Positions 11,542-21,100 of a DNA stretch of 64,000 bases are shown piece by piece. The notes under the pieces are model-generated. The model did no database searches. It saw nothing but the letters and a program-made list of their open reading frames with translations, and was not told the origin of the DNA. The translations under genes were made by a program, and so were the position numbers. Origin of the DNA: Rhodopseudomonas sp. AAP120 (GTDB lineage Bacteria; Pseudomonadota; Alphaproteobacteria; Rhizobiales; Xanthobacteraceae); the NCBI RefSeq assembly GCF_001295845.1, contig NZ_LJIC01000015.1, positions 1 to 64,000 on the forward strand. The letters are read 5' to 3'. Position 1 is the first letter of the stretch. Each line of letters starts with the position of its first letter.

Positions 11542-12538
11542 TCAGAAATGTGCGTTGATCCGCAGCATCGCCTGCTGACGCTCGTGATTGTCGAGATCGA
11601 GCCATCGAGCGTCTCCGGCAGCACGCCCCGCGACCTGGATCTGCCAGGTGCCGGACAGTCCAAGTGTGCTGGTGAGACTGTAGGAGAACGTCGGTCCGAC
11701 ATAGACAGCCTCTCCCACGAGGCGATCGAGGCCGCCGCCATCATAGCTGCGGAGGTAGCGGGTCCCGACACCGATCAGCAAGCCGGGTTTCAACTGATAA
11801 GATAGAGCGGCGTGCAGGGCGAACTCGGAGTCGTGGGCGGTCACCCCCGTGGCATGCGTTCGCGTGACGCCCGTCCCGTACCACACGTTGAACGCGGCGA
11901 ACCAGCGATCCTCGACCAGTTCCTTGTCGAACAGCGCCGCGAACTCTGCGCCGTATTGCTCGACGCGCAGACCACTGCCGTCGTCGATCCGGTTCCATCC
12001 CGGCTGCGCATGCAGGGTCAATCCGAAAGGAGCCGTTGCTCTGTCGATCAGCTTGGCGCGAAATTCCAGGGTGGCGCCGTTGAAGCTGACATGGTGGCGA
12101 TCGTCGAAGCCGGCAACCCCATCGATCCGCTGTGCACCGAGCGCGAAGCCGGGCGCGATACGGAAACGATCGGACAGGGTGTATTTGATCTGGTTCAACG
12201 TCGCGAGCGTGGCATAGCGGCCATCACGCTTTCCGAATGCTGCGACATTCTCCATTTCAAGTTCAATCTCGCCGACCCGGCCAATGTCGGACCCCATCGT
12301 GAAACCGAAGATGTGCTCGGTGTCGGCGCCTTCGGCATGTCCAGGCGCCTCGCCGCCTGCTAATGCGAAAAGGCGCGTGCTGCGGCCCCCCTGGGGTTCG
12401 TTGGATCCGCTCTTCCTCGGCAAATGCCGTCGGCGCATCGCAGAGCACCCCGAACGACAGCAAGGCCGCCGACAGCCACGGCGAGATCCGCGTTCCCGGG
12501 GCGCCCGCCAGCGCCTCGTCCCCTAGTCTCCCGGTCAC
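11542..12538 (-). pseudogene. Outer-membrane protein gene with a +1 frameshift in a G6 run
   Basis: The main part (frame ending at 11542) encodes a beta-barrel-like protein of about 280 residues with alternating polar/aromatic strands, ending in INAHF, a typical outer-membrane C-terminus. It lacks a start and signal peptide in its own frame. The signal peptide (ISPWLSAALLSFGVLCDAPT, cut at AFA-EEE) lies in the next frame, behind a GTG at 12538 with GGAGG five bases ahead. Removing one G from the run at 12386-12391 joins the two frames into one protein. So the gene is either recently broken, phase-variable, or carries a sequencing error. The barrel part resembles putative transporter/porin-like proteins; ligand unknown. 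Confidence 0.72.
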
Positions 12539-13116
12539 CCTGACCTCCGCCTTCCCTGAGCCCGCCAAGGCCGCCTATATGCACATGCGACTTATTTGCA
12601 TTAAAAGAACAGATCGATTGGCCGAATGCAACAGTAAAGCGAGAACTGAATGCCGAAGCCGGACAGGAGAAGAAGGAGCCCCGGGGCTGGGCGGGGAAAG
12701 CCCCGGGGCTGGGTCACCGCCGACCGGGGGAGGTCTCGGCGCTGACAAGTCGGTTCGCAACGAGTGCTTCGGGCTTCGACTGAGGGACCGAGCTCGGAGG
12801 CGCGCATTGCGAAGACGAAGGTCCTTGGCTAAGCCGGTGGTCGTCAAAGTGGCTCAACAGGACGATGCTTCTGACGACTGTGATGCACCCGCCGCGGCTG
12901 AAGGAAAAGCCTAAGTTCCAACGGTGGTTGGCCATGCGCTAACCCACCCCGCGCAATCGGTGGGTGCGAATTATCCTCAAATCAACGGGCCAGGCGCGCC
13001 GCAGATCAACTTACCGCCAATCCGACAACCCCGTCGCGGAGCCGGCGCAGGCCAAGCTCTTTACGGCCTCGCGCCCGGCTTCTAACGTCACCTTCAGATC
13101 AGCGAACGCCTTCCGA
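12539..13116. other. Gene-free intergenic region with a short tandem palindrome
   Basis: This divergent gap of 578 bp contains no convincing gene. The one feature is a direct repeat of GCCCCGGGGCTGGG at 12678-12691 and 12700-12713; the unit contains a CCCCGGGG palindrome. It should hold the promoters for the outer-membrane protein gene (leftward) and the acyltransferase gene (rightward), neither of which I can place. Confidence 0.4.
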
Positions 13117-14250
13117 ATGAACCGACCTCAGACTTTCATCCCGCGCCTCGAATCGATGCGCGGCATCGCTGCCCTGTTGGTTGCAGCATCTCATGTGGTG
13201 CAGGCCCCGACGGGTCCAACGACCGAACTGCTGACGCATCCCGGCGTCGAACTCAGCACCGGCAGTCGCGTGCTTTATGCGACGATCGTGCACGCGGTCG
13301 ATGGTCTGCAGGCCGTGATCTTCTTTTTCGTGCTCAGTGGATTTGTCCTGACGCGCTCCCTGCTGCGGGAGCCGAGCCCCTCCCCTGCGCAGGCGGCCGA
13401 ATTCGTCATTGCGCGCCTGTTCCGGTTGTATCCGGCGATCATCTTCGCGATCGGATCGTTCGCTGCCGCGTCAGCGCTGCTCGGCGCACCACCCGCGCTT
13501 TCGACTATCCTCAAGAACATGGCGCTGATCAGTACATCCCTCAACGGCGTGATGTGGTCATTGCAGCTCGAGCTGCTGGCCATTCCCGTGATCTACGTGA
13601 TGTATCTCCTGCTGCTGCGGGGGACACGCCTTGCGGTCATCGCATCGATCACGATTTCACTGAGCCTGGTCGTGATGTCGTTCGATCCGTCCATCCACAA
13701 AATCCTCGGCGAACCGCCGCTGCAGCTGTTCTATGCCTTCACATTCGGCTGTTTCTGCGCCGCGGCCTCCGGCCGCCTGGCGTCGCGGCTGACTCCGATG
13801 CAGGCCAATATCGCGATCGCGATATTCATCATCCTGTTCTTCACGGCGCGTCCGCTGCTCGGACCCGCATCGACCTGGCGATTCCTGGTCAACTCGCTGA
13901 GCGCCTGGGCGATGATCTATCTCGTCGCCTATGGTCCTCGCGCTTCGCTTCTCAACGTGCTCGACCACCCGATCGCGCACTGGCTTGGCAAACTGTCGTT
14001 CAGTTACTACCTGTTTCACTTCCTGACGATCACGCCGGTCTGGAATCACCCCGAGTTCCTGGCCTGGCTGATCGACACGGTGGGGTTGCCGAGACCGGTG
14101 ATCGCCTTGCTGATCTTTGCGGCCAGCACCATGGCGGCGATGGCGTTGGCCTATATCTGCTACAGCTTCGTCGAACTGCCGGGTATTCGTCTCGGGAGGA
14201 GCGTCCGCAGTCTGCTCTCTCCGCGCGTCCGAGGCGTGCCGGCCCGCTGA
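13117..14250 (+). CDS. Acyltransferase 3 (OafA/NodX-type) integral membrane protein
   Basis: A 377-residue protein with about ten membrane helices. The N-terminus RLESMRGIAALLVAASHVV contains the R-G-x-A...H pattern of the acyltransferase-3 family (catalytic H near residue 22), and DGLQAVIFFFVLSGFVLTRS is the hallmark FFxLSGF segment. Family members add acetyl or other acyl groups to surface sugars, peptidoglycan or exopolysaccharide. An in-frame extension to 12964 exists but its sequence looks non-coding, so the ATG at 13117 is chosen. No glycan genes adjoin; a link to the sugar cluster at 35.8-48.4 kb would be speculative. Confidence 0.88.
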   Translation: MNRPQTFIPRLESMRGIAALLVAASHVVQAPTGPTTELLTHPGVELSTGSRVLYATIVHAVDGLQAVIFFFVLSGFVLTRSLLREPSPSPAQAAEFVIARLFRLYPAIIFAIGSFAAASALLGAPPALSTILKNMALISTSLNGVMWSLQLELLAIPVIYVMYLLLLRGTRLAVIASITISLSLVVMSFDPSIHKILGEPPLQLFYAFTFGCFCAAASGRLASRLTPMQANIAIAIFIILFFTARPLLGPASTWRFLVNSLSAWAMIYLVAYGPRASLLNVLDHPIAHWLGKLSFSYYLFHFLTITPVWNHPEFLAWLIDTVGLPRPVIALLIFAASTMAAMALAYICYSFVELPGIRLGRSVRSLLSPRVRGVPAR

Positions 14251-14411
14251 TCATCCGCGGGCGCCGAGTCGGCAGGCACGATCCGAACAGGCCTGTGGGC
14301 CACCGCATCCAGGCCGTCCACCTCGCTGCCGAGATGTCGTAGGTTGCCTTCGATTCGCCGCGCCCTTCAGCGAAGCGTCGACGTCCTTGCCATCGTTCCG
14401 AGAGACTTCCA

Positions 14412-16751
14412 GTGCCGAAAATCGCGTCCATCATCGCCACCGAACTCGCCGTCCGTGAAGAACAGGTTCAGGCTGCCATCGACCTGCTCGACGGTGGGGC
14501 GACCGTCCCGTTCATTGCGCGCTATCGCAAGGAAGCGACCGGCATGCTCGACGACGCGCAATTGCGCACGCTGGAAGAGCGGTTGACCTATCTGCGCGAG
14601 ATGGACGCGCGGCGCCTCGCCATCATCGACAGCATCAAGGAACAGGGCAAGCTGACGCCAGAGATAGAGAAGGCGCTGCTCGCCGCCGACACCAAGGCGC
14701 GGCTCGAGGACATCTATCTGCCGTTCAAGGAGAAGCGCCGCACCAAAGCGCAGATCGCGCGCGAGTGCGGGCTGGAGCCGCTCGCCGATCTGCTGCTGCA
14801 GAATCCCGACAAGGATCCGCAGGCCGAGGCCGCCGCCTATGTAAAGGCCGAGGGCGAGCATCCGGTCGCCGACGTCAAGGCCGCGCTGGAAGGCGCGCGC
14901 GCGATTCTGGTCGAGCGCTTCTCCGAGCACGCCGACCTCACCGGGAGCCTGCGCGAAGCGATGTGGAGCCGCGGTCAGATCAAGGCCAGCGTGCGCGACG
15001 GCAAGAAAACCGCCGGCGCCAAGTTCGCCGATTATTTCGACTTCTCCGAGCCCTACGAAAAGCTGCCGTCGCATCGCATTCTGGCGCTGCTGCGCGGCGA
15101 AAAGGAGGAGATCCTGTCGCTCGATTTCGGCGACGGCGAAGATCCCGACTCCAAAGAGCCGACGCAATACGAGAACCGTATCGCTGCCACGTTCGGGATC
15201 TCGCGCAAGGGCCGGCCGGCCGATGGCTTCCTGTCCGACTGCGTGCGCTGGGCGTGGCGCACCCGGATCAAAACCGGGCTGGCGCTCGACGTCCGAATGC
15301 GGCTGTGGCAGCAGGCGGAGAAGGAAGCGGTACGCGTGTTCGCCGCCAATCTGCGCGACCTGCTGCTCGCCGCCCCGGCCGGTGGCCGCGCCACGCTGGG
15401 CCTCGATCCCGGCTTCCGCACCGGCGTCAAGGTCGCGGTGATCGACCGCACCGGCAAGTTCGTCGATCACACCACGATCTATCCGCACGAGCCGGCGCGG
15501 AAGTGGAACGAGAGCATGCTCGAGCTGGCGCAGCTGTGCGTCAAGCATCGTATCGAGCTGGTGGCGATCGGGAACGGCACCGCGTCGCGCGAGACCGAAA
15601 AGCTGGTCGCGGATCTGATGAAAGCCAAGCCCGACCTCAAGCTCACCAAGGCGATCGTCTCCGAGGCCGGCGCGTCGGTGTACTCCGCGTCCGAATTCGC
15701 CTCGAAGGAATTTCCCGACCTCGACGTCTCGATCCGCGGCGCGGTGTCGATCGCGCGGCGGCTGCAGGATCCACTCGGCGAGTTGGTGAAGGTGCCGCCG
15801 CAGTCGATCGGCGTCGGGCAGTACCAGCACGACCTCAATCAGTACACGCTGTCGCGCGCGCTCGATGCCACTGTGGAAGACTGCGTGAACGCTGTCGGCG
15901 TCGATCTCAACACCGCCTCGGCGCCGCTGCTGGCGCGGGTGTCGGGCATCGGCGAAACGCTCGCGCAGAACATCGTCGCGCATCGTGACGCCAACGGCCC
16001 GTTTCCGAGCCGCGCCAAGCTCAAGGAGGTGCCGCGGCTCGGACCGAAGGCGTTCGAGCAATGCGCCGGCTTCCTGCGCATCCGCGACGGCGAAAATCCG
16101 CTCGACGCCTCCGGCGTGCATCCGGAAGCCTATCCGATCGTCAAGAAGATCCTGGCGGCCACCAAGAGCGACATCAAGGCGCTGATCGGCCAGACCAAGA
16201 CGCTGCAGACGCTGCGGCCGGCAGAGTTCGCCGACGACAAGTTCGGCATCCCGACCGTCACCGACATCATCAAGGAACTCGATAAGCCCGGCCGCGATCC
16301 GCGACCGGAGTTCAAGACCGCGACCTTCCAGGAAGGCGTCGAGAAGATCACCGACCTCAAGCCCGGCATGATCCTCGAAGCCACCATTACCAACGTCGCC
16401 GCGTTCGGCGCCTTCGCCGATATCGGCGTGCATCAGGACGGCCTGATCCACATCTCGGCGATGTCCGAGCGGCGGATCAACGATCCGCGCGAGGTCGTCA
16501 AGCCGGGCCAGGTAGTCAAGGTCAAGGTGCTGGAAGTCGACGTGCCGCGCAATCGCATCGGCCTGACGCTGCGGATGTCCGACCCGATCCCGAAGGCCGG
16601 CGAGCGTCGCCAGTCGGGCGGCGGCGGAGCCGGGGCCAAGCTGATCGATCGCCATCGGCCACGCCCCGAGACCAGCGGAGGTGGTGGTGCTTTCGCGGCC
16701 GCCCTCGCCAAGGCCGCTGAGAGCAGCAAGAATCGGCAGAAATCGAAGTAG
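14412..16751 (+). CDS. tex: Tex-family RNA-binding transcription accessory protein
   Basis: A 779-residue Tex protein of usual length, starting at GTG. In order: N-terminal helical domain (VPFIARYRKEATGMLDD), YqgF/RNase H-like domain (LGLDPGFRTGVKVAVID), helix-hairpin-helix part (VSGIGETLAQNIVAHRDANG) and a C-terminal S1 domain (ILEATITNVAAFGAFADIGV). Tex binds RNA and DNA and affects transcription and ribosome-related processes; it is nearly universal in Proteobacteria. The C-terminal tail is basic and Gly-rich. It appears to be a single-gene unit. A weak inverted repeat (GGAGCCG...CGGCTCC, 16767-16794) follows the stop. Confidence 0.97.
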   Translation: MPKIASIIATELAVREEQVQAAIDLLDGGATVPFIARYRKEATGMLDDAQLRTLEERLTYLREMDARRLAIIDSIKEQGKLTPEIEKALLAADTKARLEDIYLPFKEKRRTKAQIARECGLEPLADLLLQNPDKDPQAEAAAYVKAEGEHPVADVKAALEGARAILVERFSEHADLTGSLREAMWSRGQIKASVRDGKKTAGAKFADYFDFSEPYEKLPSHRILALLRGEKEEILSLDFGDGEDPDSKEPTQYENRIAATFGISRKGRPADGFLSDCVRWAWRTRIKTGLALDVRMRLWQQAEKEAVRVFAANLRDLLLAAPAGGRATLGLDPGFRTGVKVAVIDRTGKFVDHTTIYPHEPARKWNESMLELAQLCVKHRIELVAIGNGTASRETEKLVADLMKAKPDLKLTKAIVSEAGASVYSASEFASKEFPDLDVSIRGAVSIARRLQDPLGELVKVPPQSIGVGQYQHDLNQYTLSRALDATVEDCVNAVGVDLNTASAPLLARVSGIGETLAQNIVAHRDANGPFPSRAKLKEVPRLGPKAFEQCAGFLRIRDGENPLDASGVHPEAYPIVKKILAATKSDIKALIGQTKTLQTLRPAEFADDKFGIPTVTDIIKELDKPGRDPRPEFKTATFQEGVEKITDLKPGMILEATITNVAAFGAFADIGVHQDGLIHISAMSERRINDPREVVKPGQVVKVKVLEVDVPRNRIGLTLRMSDPIPKAGERRQSGGGGAGAKLIDRHRPRPETSGGGGAFAAALAKAAESSKNRQKSK

Positions 16752-16989
16752 TGCGATAGTGGGCGCGGAGCCGGCCGTCCGACACAGCGGCTCCGACTGC
16801 TGCGCATCGAGGCTTGCTGCTCGAGGCGCATCCCGTCGACCCGCCCTCTTCGAACTTGCATTGCGGAGCGACCTGTTCGAGTGATGCGGTTGCAGCATGG
16901 GCGCGGTCCGGCGTGCTGCATCCCGCTAACTGGCGCCGCCCGACGACTTTGGGTAAAGTGGGGCGGATCGGAACATAGCAGCGGGATTC

Positions 16990-17643
16990 ATGACTTCAGC
17001 GGCCGGCCCACTCGTCGTGATCGTCGATGACGATGCCGACATCAGAGAGGCTCTGGCCGGCCTGTTTCTTTCGGTAGGCAACAGAGTTGCGCTGTTCTCT
17101 TCCGCTCAGCAGCTTCTGACGGCGGGCGTGCCAACCGACGCCAATTGCATGATCCTTGATGTCCGCTTACCCGGTACCAGCGGCCTCGACCTCCAGGATA
17201 TCCTATCGCGGCTGAATGTCCGCATCCCGATCATCTTCATGACCGGCTACGGCGATGTCCCCATGACTGTCCGCGGCATGAAGGCCGGAGCCGTGGACTT
17301 TCTCACCAAACCGTTTCGAGATCAGGAGATGCTCGATGCGGTGGCCGCCGCTACCGAACTGGATCGCAAACGTCGCGAGGCAGACGGTAGGCGCGACGAG
17401 ATTCTGCAACGCTTCCGGACGCTGACTCCGCGCGAGAAGCAGATCTTCGAGATGGTCGTAGCCGGATCGATGAACAAGATCGTCGCCGCGGACCTCGGCC
17501 TCAGCGAGATCACCGTCAAGATTCATCGCGGTCGGGTCATGAAAAAGATGAGCGCGCGCTCACTCGCCGATCTGGTGAGAATGGCGGAGTTGATCTGCCG
17601 CGACGCTGGCGGAACCGACATTAAACCATCGTATGACTTATAA
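16990..17643 (+). CDS. FixJ/NarL-type response regulator (receiver + LuxR HTH)
   Basis: A 217-residue two-domain regulator. The receiver has the acidic pair VDDDAD, acceptor D57 in MILDVRLPG, the T/S switch (FMTGYGD) and K in FLTKPFRD. The output domain, about residues 145-205, has the LuxR pattern LTPREKQIFEMVVAGSMNK and SEITVKIHRGRVMKKM. This is the FixJ/TodT-like arrangement. It is followed 39 bp later by a second receiver gene and then the giant kinase, so the three probably form one signalling operon with this protein as the DNA-binding output. ATG at 16990 is preceded by only a weak ribosome site. Confidence 0.92.
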   Translation: MTSAAGPLVVIVDDDADIREALAGLFLSVGNRVALFSSAQQLLTAGVPTDANCMILDVRLPGTSGLDLQDILSRLNVRIPIIFMTGYGDVPMTVRGMKAGAVDFLTKPFRDQEMLDAVAAATELDRKRREADGRRDEILQRFRTLTPREKQIFEMVVAGSMNKIVAADLGLSEITVKIHRGRVMKKMSARSLADLVRMAELICRDAGGTDIKPSYDL

Positions 17644-17682
17644 GGCCACAATGGCTGCCGCACTGTCGGGAGCCGGCGGATC

Positions 17683-18102
17683 GTGCTGGATCGCCCCTTG
17701 AGGATGGCAGACTTGACCATCGGCAAGATCATCTCGGTGATAGACGACGACGAAAATGTCCGGATCGCCATCGAGGGACTGATCAAATCACTCGGCTTCG
17801 AATCCCGTGGCTTTGCTTCGGCGCAGCAATATCTGGAGTCTGGGCTGATCGCCGCGACTGCATGTCTGATCACCGACGTGCAAATGGCCGGCCTCAATGG
17901 CCTCGACCTTTATGCACGATTGGTCGCAGAAGGTGGCGCGCCGCCGGTGATCTTCATCACGGCCTTCCCCGACAAAAGGATTGAGGCACGCGCGCTGGCT
18001 CTCCAAGCCGTCGGCTTCCTGAGCAAGCCTTTCGATCCTCAGGTTCTGGTCCAGTGTATTCATCGCGCGATCACCCCGCAGAGCGGGAGGGGACCGGACT
18101 GA
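17683..18102 (+). CDS. Single-domain response regulator
   Basis: A receiver domain without an output domain: IDDDEN acidic pair, acceptor aspartate in LITDVQMAGLNG (D65 from the GTG at 17683, D58 from the alternative ATG at 17704), FITAFPD switch and K in FLSKPFDP. The GTG has GGGAG about ten bases upstream; the ATG has GAGG too close, so the GTG is slightly preferred. Its stop codon overlaps the start of the giant kinase (TGATG), showing translational coupling. It may act as a phosphate shuttle or sink between the kinase and the LuxR-type regulator. Confidence 0.9.
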   Translation: MLDRPLRMADLTIGKIISVIDDDENVRIAIEGLIKSLGFESRGFASAQQYLESGLIAATACLITDVQMAGLNGLDLYARLVAEGGAPPVIFITAFPDKRIEARALALQAVGFLSKPFDPQVLVQCIHRAITPQSGRGPD

Positions 18103-21100
18103 TGGATCCTGCGCACCACCCAAGCGGATCGGACCCGTTCCGGGTCGTCACGGCTCCCTTGCGGTTCATGAGGCGCAATGGCCGCTATGCCATCTACCAG
18201 GTACAGGACGATCTTGGCCCAGCGTCGCTGCTCCTCATGGGAGAGTCGTGCGATCCCGCCGTCGTGCAGCGACTGGCGCAGGAATTCGCCATCGCGCGCG
18301 ACCTCGACCCGGAGCTCGTCGTTCATCCTCGCGAGTTGGTCTCCGCCGAAGGGCGAATCGGGCTTCTGGTCGACGATCGCGATGCGCGTCCCCTTGCCGA
18401 ACTACTCGATCAGCCTCTCGACGTCGCCCGGTTTCTCCGGCGAGCGGTCGGGCTGGCTCACGCGCTGAGCTACGTCCATCTGCGAGGCTTCATTCACCGC
18501 AATCTGAGTCCGGACACCATCTGGATCGACCCTGCCGACCACGTTTGGCTGACCGGGCTGGCGGGAGCCTCGCGATTTCATCGCGAACGCCCCGATCTCG
18601 CAATCCACGAATCGCTCGTCGAGTCACCGATCTACATGTCGCCGGAACAGACCGGACGCGTAAACCGCTCGATCGACGCTCGCAGCGACCTCTATGTTTT
18701 GGGGATCGTGCTGTATCAGATGATCGCGTCGGGCGACCTGCCGTTTGTCGCCAGCAGCTCCACGCAGTGGATCCACTACCACATCGCCCGAGCTCCCAAT
18801 CCATTTCCCTCCGCGCGTCCCGAGACCGTGGTGATCGAACAGCTGATTTTCCGGCTGCTATCGAAATCGGCCGACGATCGTTACCTCACCGCCGCCACCG
18901 TCGAGCGCGACCTGCGATCCTGCCTCGTCGCCTGGGAAGCGTACCACACGACGGCCGGGGTCAGGCTGACGGCCCAGGACGCCTGCGGCGTCATCCGCAT
19001 GAGCGAGAAGCTCTACGGACGCGACGCCGAGATCAACCGGCTTCTCTCCGCCTATCATCGCGTCGCCTCCACCGGATCGACCGAATGGGTGCTGATCTCC
19101 GGCTATTCGGGCGCGGGCAAATCTTCAGTTGTCAACGAACTACGCAAGACGTTGACGCCGAGCAACGGCTTGTTCATTTCCGGCAAGTTCGATCAGTACA
19201 ACCGCGATATCCCCTTCGCCACGCTGGCGCAGGCGTTCCAATCCTTCGTGCGGCAGATCCTCGGCGAGGACGAGGCGGAGCTGGCACGCTGGCGGGATCG
19301 GCTCTGCGACTCCCTTGGCGCCAACGGCGAACTGATGGTCAATCTCGTTCCAGAGCTGGCGCTGCTGATCGGCGATCAACCCGCAATCCCCGATCTGCCT
19401 CCCCAGGAAAGCCGCGGCGGGTTTCAAGCCGTGCTCAGCCGTTTTCTCGCCGCCCTCGCCAGGCCGGAACATCCGCTGGTTGTGTTTCTGGACGACCTGC
19501 AGTGGTTCGACACCGCGACGGCAGAATTCCTGGTCAGGATCGCGGGCACGCCGGAGATCAGCCACCTCCTGATGATCTGCGCCTACCGCGACAACGAGGT
19601 CGGCGATTCCCACCCCCTCGCCGCGGCGTTGAACGATATCCGACGCCATGCGGCGCACCTGGACGAAGTTCGATTGCCGGCGCTGACCTTCGAGAACGTG
19701 CGGAGCCTCGTCGCCGACGTTTTGCGCAGTGAGCCTGAGCGCGTCTCGCCGCTGGCTGCGCTGATCCACCGCAAGACCGATGGAAATCCATTCTTCGCCA
19801 TTCAATTCTTCTCATCGCTGGTTCACGAGCAGCTTCTCGTATTCGATGCGCTCCGTCACGAGTGGACCTGGAACGTCGATCTGATCGACGCCAAGGGCTA
19901 CACCGACAACGTGGTCGATCTGATGTCACGGCGGCTCGACAAGCTGCCGCCGGTCGCCTTGAAGATCGTCAAGGTATTCTCGTGTCTCGGCATGTATGCC
20001 GACGCCGAAACGCTCGGCCGGCTGTGTGAGTTGCCGGAAGATCGGGTTCACGCTGGTCTGCAGGAACTGGTGGCCAGCGAATTGGTACTACGCGCCGGAT
20101 CCGACTATCGCTTCGTCCACGACCGCGTGAGGGAAGCTGCCTATCGGCTGATACCCGCGGCTGATCTGGCAGCGCAGCATCTGTTCATCGCTCGTCAGCT
20201 GGCGGCCGATGCGGGACTGTCACCATCGTCGGATGTGATTTTTCAGATCGTCAACCACTACAACTCGGGCGCCGCACTCGTCTCGGCGGCGGCGGAGCGG
20301 CTGACGATGGCGAAATACAACCTCGAGGCCGGCAACGCTGCGCGACGGGCGATCGCTCACCAATCCGCATTGATCTACCTGACGGCTGCCCGCTCTCTTC
20401 TGACCAAGCAGGAATGGCGAGAGCACCGCGACCTAGCGTTTCAGATCGAATACCTGCTCGCAGAATCCGAATTCCTCACCGGCCGTCCGACTACCGCCGA
20501 GGCCCGGCTGCGGAGCCTGCGGCCCGAAGCGCCCGACGAAGTCGACAAGGCTGCTGTCGTCGCATTGCAGATCACGCTCTACACCGCGATGGATCGCAGT
20601 GCCGACGCCGTGAGCACTTGCCTCGACTATCTGAGCGAGGTCGGCATCGTTTGGCCCCGACGACCCAGCCGCGACGACGCGCGCGCCGAGTATCAACGCC
20701 TGGCGCGGCGGCTCGACGGCCTCTCGATCGCCGCGCTGCTGGATCTGCCGATCGCGACCGATCCGAAGCATTGCGCCTCTCTCGGCGTCATGACTGCGGC
20801 GCTGGCGCCCGCCTTCTTCACCGATCTCAATCTGGTTTGCCTGATCCTGTGCCGGATGGCGAATCTCAGCATCCACCACGGCAACAGCGACGCTTCCGCC
20901 CTGGCCTATGCGTATCTCGGGATGGTGGCCGGGCCGACCTTCGGCGACTACCGTGCTGCGCTCAGTTTCGGTGAACTCGGCCTTCGTCTCGCCGAACAAC
21001 GCGGCCTCGACAAATACAAAGCACGCGTTGACCTCACCTATGGGGCTCACGTCCTGCCCTGGGCCAGACCACTGACGGAGTCGCAGAAATACCTGCGTCG

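Noticed and set aside
12363-12914. Plus-strand open frame of 183 codons over the frameshifted signal peptide
   Set aside because: Composition and lack of a ribosome site point to chance; the minus strand has a signal peptide and a good start here.
14367-16898. Minus-strand open frame of 843 codons
   Set aside because: It lies fully antisense to tex, whose domains are complete. The translation is Arg/Leu/Gly-rich with no domain, as is usual for antisense frames in high-GC genes.
16970-16994. GGAAC upstream of the LuxR-type regulator as an EcfG promoter
   Set aside because: Sixteen bases later the sequence is TGAC, and the site overlaps the start codon, so it cannot serve as promoter for that gene.
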